12,960 nt of DNA from an uncultured Gammaproteobacteria bacterium (GTDB lineage Bacteria; Pseudomonadota; Gammaproteobacteria; Coxiellales; Coxiellaceae): NCBI GenBank assembly GCA_903870185.1, contig CAIQCE010000276.1, forward strand, positions 1 to 12,960, written 5' to 3'. The notes below the pieces were generated by a model. The model had not been told where the DNA came from. It saw nothing but the letters and a program-made list of their open reading frames with translations, and ran no database searches. Positions 10,201 to 12,960 of this stretch are shown here, piece by piece (the stretch's first letter is position 1; the number at the start of each line of letters is the position of its first letter). The translations under genes and the position numbers were made by a program.

Positions 10201-12960
10201 TTTCTTAGAAAGAAATTTTGGCTCAGGTAAAAATCCTTTTTCAGCAATTCTTGAAAGGAACGGAGCAAGCTCGCGCTCAATATTAGTGTAATCAACCAAG
10301 GGAAAAGTTAAAACTGTATCCATTGTCTTTACAATAACAGTTTCCTGTTGTTGTTGAACTTGTCGATTCTGCACAACTTCCTGCTGTTGTTGCATTTGAC
10401 GCTGTATATCACCACTTTTTTCCCAGGGATATGAGATCTCCCCGCCCAATCCTTCTATCGTATTAGCAGCAGCGTGTGGAGCTCCTGTTGCGTGTGCTTG
10501 TATTCTAGGTCTAGCGCCAGCGCCGCTTGCAGCACCTGAGGCACTACTAAATGCACCTGCAGCTGATGCACTTGATGCACCTGCACCCACAGGATGAACC
10601 GTCGATGCCAAATCTGAACCTTCTTCAATTTCTTTCAATACTTCTCGTGAACGAATGTCGAGACGATTGGCCAAGATTATATCATTCAATAATGTATAAC
10701 TTGCATGCAGCTCACAATAAACAGCGGCTGTATTTTTTTCTTGTTCTAATTCTGGAATGACGATCAAGCCAGTCCATTTTTCTGCACGGGCAACCGCTAT
10801 TAATCGACTAAGGAATTCTAAATTGGTTGGAATATCACCCTTCAAAAAATCCATCAAGGCGATTCTATCCAAATGACTTTCAGGCTTGTTAATCTGGCCT
10901 AAAAGCTCAATAAATCTTGCGCTCGTTGCTCGATTAGGTTGGTATGAAATACCTAATTCACGAAATGGAAAATATTTTTTTGCTTCTAAATGAGCAATCA
11001 ATTGCTCGAAACATGAAGCTATTTGGCTTGGAGGACAACCTAAGTAAAATGCAGGTTTAGTGCCTCGATATAGAGTATTAATATAATTGAATTGAGCTGA
11101 GTTAGCTAAAACTTCAAGCATAGGCCTCAAACCCAGCTCACCCATTTCATCCACACATCGTTTGAATTCATTATGCTCATCAGACATGCCTAGGATATTG
11201 CGATTTTCACTCAGATGCAAAACCCATTTCATGGCTGCCTGCTGCCAATAATCATCGATCATCGCAGGACGATAGCCTTTTAAAGCGAGCAAACGGTTAC
11301 GAGCAAAGATAGGTTGAAGATCTGCTTTTAAACCAGCCAATGAGGTATTATCTGGATTGATTACAAAATCTGTCACATAAGCATTTTCACCTAATGCGGA
11401 TCGAATAAAATCTTGCTCCGCTTTGGTCAAACTAAATTTCGCAGGCAAATCAATCTTAAGAATCGATTTTTTGGCCTTTGAGCGCACTAAAGTCATCATC
11501 ATAATGGCAACAGCAGCGCGTTCTTGTTCAGAGTAAGAGCCAGCTGCAACGGCAAGAAGAAGAATTGATGAACGAAGCCAGGATTTCACTGAGGACGTGG
11601 GCAATGATTCATGAAATATCAGCAAATTATTGAGATCAATGCTCGCTGGAACATTTAAATAAGTCCTTTCGCGTCTATTACCATTGGTATCAACAATAGA
11701 ATCCTCAACTAATAATGGAATACCATGATATTGGTAACTAGACATTGTCAAAGCAAAGTCTGGAGGAGTAGTCGCCATTGAAAAGTTATAAGACGGTCGA
11801 ACTTGTTCAGCTTTAATAATTGATTTGTCATAGCAGGCTTTAATCACAGCACCGATATCACCCGGCCTCCAGGGCTTTTCATCTCGCCCTAAAATTGAAG
11901 CATTATCTGAACCTTTCAGGTCGCCCATTACTGCCGCATAAGCTAACATTGTAAATATGAGACCACCCCTTAACTTGCCTTTTGCCATATCGACATTAAG
12001 CCTCGTTTTATCTCCTATTAGATCATCTGTAGCAATTGAGCTAAAAGCTGCTCCATTATAATGAGTCTCTGTTATTGGAAAATATTTAAAAGTCTTACTG
12101 CTTCCATCTCCACCAAACTGCGTAAAAAAATAATCTTGAACTAATGCAGCAAAATCAGCACTAGTATTAAATTGCCAAGCTTTAGTAATATTCTGATCCA
12201 ACCAGGCTATGGCGGTATATCCTGTGGAATCGTAACTATTAGCATTTCCACCCAAGTAATTGACTGACGTTCCCGCAGCTAATGCCAGTGAGCGTTCAAG
12301 CTTAACTTTCTCGGCTGTAAATAAAGGCATTTCACAATAAATAGTGGGGGCCTCATTTCTAAGATCCAGCACCCCCCATTTAGGAGGCTGGCTTGGGTTT
12401 TGATTTAAATTGATCATTAATACACATTTTGAAGCCTTGAGTGCCGCCATATCAAGACATTCTAAATCGTTTAATTGAATGACAGAAATCTTTGGTAACG
12501 GAAGCTTTGGGGTTAAAGCTTTAGAATTTAAATGATTTAATCCATCAATAGCCCTGAACATATCCACAAAAGTGACAGGCTGAGCCATGCTAGCACTATC
12601 GGTAATAACGCTTTCTAAAACACCTAGTTGAGGAGAAGGCGCCCCATCAACAGGTGGAACAAAAATAAATTGCTCATGTAATCTTCTTTTTACTTCAGGC
12701 TTGTTTTCTATAAGGTCATAGATTTTTTTAACAATAATCTCGGGTGTAAAAAGCTCTTTATTGGTCTCACCATCTAATTCCCGCATGAATAGATCAAAGA
12801 AACTCAAATAACTTCCCATTGTGTCAGTTAAAGCCGCCTCATTTAGAGCCTTCAAATTGAATAAATAACCAAAGCGCTTTTCTAAAGTTTCAAGCAGTAC
12901 TTCAAAATTAGGGAATTTTGGGGTGCTAGACTCAAAATTAACATTATATCGCCTCGCTAG
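1219..12960 (-). CDS. Giant protein with internal SecA-like DEAD ATPase motor (5' end outside window)
   Basis: One frame stays open from the right edge to a TAG at 1219-1221, at least 3913 codons. A TTG at 12853-12855 (residue 1 here) could be read as the start. However, 35 more in-frame sense codons lie upstream with no stop, and no ribosome binding site precedes the TTG, so the gene is best treated as 5'-partial. Order seen: N-terminal module (1 to about 750) with a possible degenerate CE-clan peptidase-like stretch (about 120-222); Ala/Gly/Ser and Gln-rich linker (about 754-845); a short, apparently beta-rich stretch (about 935-1020); a long helical region to about 2100; a SecA-type motor (about 2100-2640); and a helical, possibly solenoid-like region to 3878 with tail PGGRRP. 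I see no convincing signal peptide or membrane segment. The motor motifs look intact, so ATP hydrolysis is expected, but the substrate is unknown. Housekeeping SecA is about 900 residues, which makes this an accessory protein, possibly a secreted effector (inference). I do not recognise a named gene. Confidence 0.93.
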   Translation of the reverse strand, partial: LARRYNVNFESSTPKFPNFEVLLETLEKRFGYLFNLKALNEAALTDTMGSYLSFFDLFMRELDGETNKELFTPEIIVKKIYDLIENKPEVKRRLHEQFIFVPPVDGAPSPQLGVLESVITDSASMAQPVTFVDMFRAIDGLNHLNSKALTPKLPLPKISVIQLNDLECLDMAALKASKCVLMINLNQNPSQPPKWGVLDLRNEAPTIYCEMPLFTAEKVKLERSLALAAGTSVNYLGGNANSYDSTGYTAIAWLDQNITKAWQFNTSADFAALVQDYFFTQFGGDGSSKTFKYFPITETHYNGAAFSSIATDDLIGDKTRLNVDMAKGKLRGGLIFTMLAYAAVMGDLKGSDNASILGRDEKPWRPGDIGAVIKACYDKSIIKAEQVRPSYNFSMATTPPDFALTMSSYQYHGIPLLVEDSIVDTNGNRRERTYLNVPASIDLNNLLIFHESLPTSSVKSWLRSSILLLAVAAGSYSEQERAAVAIMMMTLVRSKAKKSILKIDLPAKFSLTKAEQDFIRSALGENAYVTDFVINPDNTSLAGLKADLQPIFARNRLLALKGYRPAMIDDYWQQAAMKWVLHLSENRNILGMSDEHNEFKRCVDEMGELGLRPMLEVLANSAQFNYINTLYRGTKPAFYLGCPPSQIASCFEQLIAHLEAKKYFPFRELGISYQPNRATSARFIELLGQINKPESHLDRIALMDFLKGDIPTNLEFLSRLIAVARAEKWTGLIVIPELEQEKNTAAVYCELHASYTLLNDIILANRLDIRSREVLKEIEEGSDLASTVHPVGAGASSASAAGAFSSASGAASGAGARPRIQAHATGAPHAAANTIEGLGGEISYPWEKSGDIQRQMQQQQEVVQNRQVQQQQETVIVKTMDTVLTFPLVDYTNIERELAPFLSRIAEKGFLPEPKFLSKKIAGKTFLENLFHTCINANPSTPAPHIIRKMTKEAAQMVVRKHRMLSSGLDIDNLPVGFYTQRSKEGELVLCYDASIFGQQNALTPSLDISIPVAKAWQGDFRQFDIDRYAAGIFLPVEEGDWAWIVTFARLQPLKSRTDVDREYAEFMRNNSLLSYETKLLIEKHSVEIKLYWHVFLQAWQYKGVEGIRAFSRKLDEKARGISILDLNLADVRQRLVRDPRPRFSAAASAAINPFDEHDPLSDWTMSGPIPLDDENFTRSLGQVFHHHGRKGVRYLLTKFQQIHQTMGHEFFNAFYKSVLSPDALKRKGIEVDFNSFMSLKFFKTMDGMIKRLRKESDRHAWGALLQKHMQSVEWDNVVTLWEGFDYFLVGLRDLGLELKGHEFDYLLQEPANASPANIRVYLDRILESLRRIHDPIAQNQFLANLPSIDLSNGGAYYALKYDEFRSVHESLKLKDFVEGAPTYAPNLAQLYEWSTAPADYDKLLLKMRRVIASQKKFTRSDCELLLNVGAVPLLQRDPKNLLMWLLHTQYKSTDERNIIAVATEILDQNTVSRNLIANHIHQAVYVQGNRELNPSLEAMKDLVTNFMLRQSASVNRLLPLYPNGTFLEVFSIIHQKGSEFNAEKESFSHALYPLASSCKTHLHREALKVAVLLGVHDTVKITALFRLIDTAPSVVKEETRSLFKHLLSVDFNESKKTDPASRKVAVNFNAANHWTCLLDTIAQMTARPREKTTIRVALIDQLTTNGFAFSFSRTGDFRRLIAGNLDDKPDLSIFVDHEARLFAFLENHIVIPAGAGETGKTALLPLIRFFKVMQLNRTYLNELEPTLSILKEHAVEGRYWSVAYFNGLLEALQPTMPGDEQLSFPISILKMLLKEELILPKTLDQVKKEFPEALKQAFQSIVKDGNFNREQKTLLCKLAVQEFSSDERAIHTMEVMTFLANPLFAASRTYVLSLLAKSSDFEDSKHQFENCRVLLGRSSTNPTVQNAWSRTAAVWLKSMSTSAQNERALYNKISTLSVGEETKMRILHIVAWSTLDRGLRDQDTYQSQLLRKAEKLIDQLVEMTPSDLNLLSDCYPKQPSPAVDDILRMIKVKTAAKPFARQVNDFLNKPFSEQRADYAGLSATRDADFQRMIVETQISRGAERKPIEAEDMARLTLIFAYLKNLEAGSEKIKVLSDAGRVDGENSISDMSQEELRNTFTELSKQQAIRPTDDGVRTQIWAILFEALGRTTGKYPHLAQQFSLIANDICCTEKTRVLQLQTGEGKSIFVALRAARLAGSDESIKIDVCTAKQTLAERDLEEFDPFYRYLGLSTSYIDPKSPHEAYTKSQIHYSTMGSISLFLDEQSYQGKPVVLGDLSKRVLLSDEYDYTRYEEGENTQYNEAKSIGKMPKEMMWFYQAVNQFYTDNQASIRPGAKITKATLLAFRNFLFEKAKGDEDRLALVSGYARNHLKLVQWLQSAHLAHTLERGRQFSVVNLDIVVGSESWPMQEVVPNTKDNQKAFGSTFSGGVHQLLAVRLNTEAKRENKPQNYHVHPESDIISSQIAAERMETLWGLREGFSGTISPTQVANLKAAQVLHVPTNQLDLRRWDDPQFFADPTERLEAIAKQIKECMRLKQSILFSCADDKEVGTLYEELAGIRDRGFLTAEEYSQIMTYTNEKEETPSEILAEKNRREERKGDKKQKGICLIASCFGRGDNANVEAVFLMGASNNSDKLQKGGRTARNGEMGTVFQFYLSNELRTEEIEAIQYLLSKNIDIAAQYVHTFGIVINTTAGGRISLAPAFAERREELLSDTACLDRVMLLREYLHNVQNEASQGYRSVVARFSSWGMEQVGKLEVDPRVRMELTTRLGEYLKQLEEKWTTLIADSEIINQDKILRVEEVARGFSRMFSEQHRDKVGHEATVFALTPYEIPLHRLIVPETHKSGQKERAMAAISSALASFKDSSLSNPRIARIPALLKTLATHEIKLQGFAQQVSRYRSALEFVSELEIVVSQLRHPSPIREAALAGAIAAAAVVPEDFYKDVPDEVVKAFEKVINRFQPSFQTEIFNYLNHPINVGSMKDRMERILPVLNHIGRFTPDQRNIWGSRYIAALDNLLNEASPEILKARLETSVPLSYSHFNSIWKVAQRVSGALDAEGLSKLLAQLNQVVKDAPEHRIRMLGKWDAWANTLEPEKALELLNSFCKVMETYKEGINWDLFSTLVSKTHTWWTKDRAEGNDKYRPELLELWRILDEHRDDLPKLDEVIKWSLAQAGKSWFQLLTISMRLEPDYQVKHHAQIKALWEAISTRTDLKKDGKTALFTICIDEFQKFYDAINTKTYTPVERAHMVDVLSALTTDQSKFGRVVTIFSKIMPHLASNQIKYFIPYLNNLINVRADRSFDEMVVLISENLSLLFDKQQILPKVFNWEAEGHDIVRISGFLKILKFATRDQSVYLIEQFEIVKNFPDDKFAAIMKLLNDNFDAFFKYPEALMAAVGHMRDRRTVASGLSLSNVVLKLVGYQESHPARTLPQLIQGLDQRYRDAADDVLAYLDQVVDENPEYAGDLVFDKAAERAFRDTVPVDEVKEAAMRLFYKAANEKRGEVPLVFESLSILWTDSTPEKKEQRVALMRLALQDAFLTGDRGVPTGAVYQWTHPHNDQFLDLAFDRYTRNAKDILAEKPSAKDRPKVRILSDKQQIALLELTDELMSIKAPPPAADSIGHLVANLGPEPTPHTADNLEALGKDLTRLMKGYSKALFKSKERELQIKDLKGVINAFRKKYGAEGLSGLDDEEADDISMVATQAAHARGGLGDAAVTSYQNIIEVLRWTRLGAMDSDQLRDDSVRWWPKMNRNGKSRFLKTLNKMEDLVVQHWAKDPSAVKSFDAYQKLSRVEFMGLVEHLYKRVDADDTKAQKTRYYLTDPAMIQMAALKTALENFLYSTPNAESLSAANVVALMTTLKGSLNKLPAHLRVLANEVNERIVALAQHLAKQEAGPAADPGDIWSAPGGRRP
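4936..6558 (-). other. SecA-type DEAD/helicase motor domain within the giant protein
   Basis: Residues about 2100-2640 carry the SecA ATPase motifs in order. Walker A is QTGEGKS (K2151), like SecA TGEGKT. Motif Ia is TAKQTLAERD at 2175-2184, like the SecA stretch ending in LAQRD. Walker B is DEYD at 2251-2254, where SecA has DEVD. GGVHQ at 2394-2398 matches SecA DGLHQ, which lies shortly before the TGTA motif. SGTIS around 2446-2450 corresponds to TGTA. CFGRGDN around R2581 corresponds to MAGRGTD. QKGGRTARNG from Q2603 corresponds to QLRGRSGRQG, and FYLSNEL after it matches FYLSLED. From memory, E. coli SecA has K108 and D209, about 101 apart; here the distance is 100. The stretch between Walker B and SGT, where SecA carries its preprotein cross-linking domain, is of similar total length but mostly unlike it. 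The gap between the GRG and QKGGR motifs is short, 26 residues from arginine to arginine. After the motor I see no SecA zinc-binding C-terminus and no clear helical wing. Confidence 0.9.
10321..10596 (-). other. Low-complexity Ala/Gly/Ser then Gln-rich interdomain linker
   Basis: Residues about 754-803 are almost entirely Ala, Gly and Ser with a few His and Pro. After a short spacer they are followed to about residue 845 by a Gln-rich stretch containing two QQQQ runs. Such composition normally marks a disordered hinge or, for the Gln part, a short coiled coil. It separates an N-terminal module of about 750 residues from the rest of the protein. On the DNA level the Ala/Gly part contains an 11-base direct repeat, ATGCACCTGCA on the plus strand at 10551-10561 and again at 10575-10585, 24 bases apart. 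This fits expansion by slippage. Confidence 0.8.
12190..12498 (-). other. Possible degenerate CE-clan (Ulp1/YopJ-like) peptidase fold in the N-terminal module
   Basis: Residues about 120-222 follow the layout of CE-clan cysteine peptidases. There is a hydrophobic strand ending in MINLN (compare PIN), then PKWGVLDL (compare HWVLLVI), then a strand TIYCEMPL (compare IYYYDSL), and finally NANSYDSTGYTAIAWL (compare Q..YDCGVFVLAF). The usual catalytic positions would be K159 in place of His, E175 near the Asp position, an Asn around 204-206 in place of Gln, and S210 or T211 in place of Cys. If the homology is real the domain is catalytically dead and may be a ubiquitin-like or host-protein binding module. 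The match is by eye and by spacing only. It could equally be an unrelated alpha/beta domain. Confidence 0.28.

Noticed and set aside
2463..10760. Several plus-strand frames of 60-85 codons and two minus-strand frames of about 62 codons inside the giant gene
   Set aside because: All overlap the continuous giant frame, show biased shadow composition (for example a His/Leu/Met-rich product opposite the Ala/Gly linker), and have no supporting motifs.
11500..11600. Membrane segment around residues 420-450 (ILLLAVAAG and AIMMMTLV)
   Set aside because: Each hydrophobic stretch is only about 9-12 residues and is interrupted by charged residues, which fits buried helices of a soluble domain.

Overview
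The window holds two minus-strand coding regions and one short intergenic gap. Most of it (1219-12960) is a single uninterrupted reading frame of at least 3913 codons, roughly 440 kDa. It encodes a giant protein with a SecA-type DEAD ATPase motor in its interior. Both genes run off the window: the giant gene lacks its 5' end at the right edge, and the downstream gene lacks its 3' end at the left edge.

Layout in the direction of transcription (right to left). (1) At 12960-1219 is the giant gene. Its N-terminal module of about 750 residues includes a stretch resembling an inactivated Ulp1/YopJ-like (CE clan) cysteine peptidase. An Ala/Gly/Ser- then Gln-rich linker follows, then about 1250 mostly helical residues. 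The SecA-like motor lies at about residues 2100-2640 (Walker A K2151, DEYD 2251-2254, SGT 2446-2448, GRGD around R2581, QKGGRTARNG from 2603). About 1240 more helical residues follow, ending in a Pro/Gly-rich tail. Residue numbers count the TTG codon at 12853-12855 as 1. The frame is open for 35 codons upstream of it, so the true N-terminus is outside the window. (2) At 1218-1006 is a 213-base gap containing three hairpins and a half-element of REP type, with GTAG-like feet. (3) At 1005-1 is the first 335 codons of a second protein, with a clear ribosome binding site and a weak ankyrin-like stretch.

Organism: base composition looks around 40% GC by eye, genes are densely packed, and there is bacterial start-site grammar and a GTAG-footed REP cluster. 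Together with a giant low-homology protein beside an ankyrin-like protein, this suggests a gammaproteobacterium with a host-associated lifestyle, for example one of the Legionellales. This is inference, not proof; no rRNA or marker gene is present.

Working together: the two genes are co-oriented and could be one accessory or effector locus, but the REP-filled gap and the lack of a recognisable promoter leave co-transcription open. The strongest biological observation is a complete set of SecA helicase motifs inside a protein more than four times the length of SecA, flanked by large helical regions. It is unlikely to be the housekeeping preprotein translocase motor.
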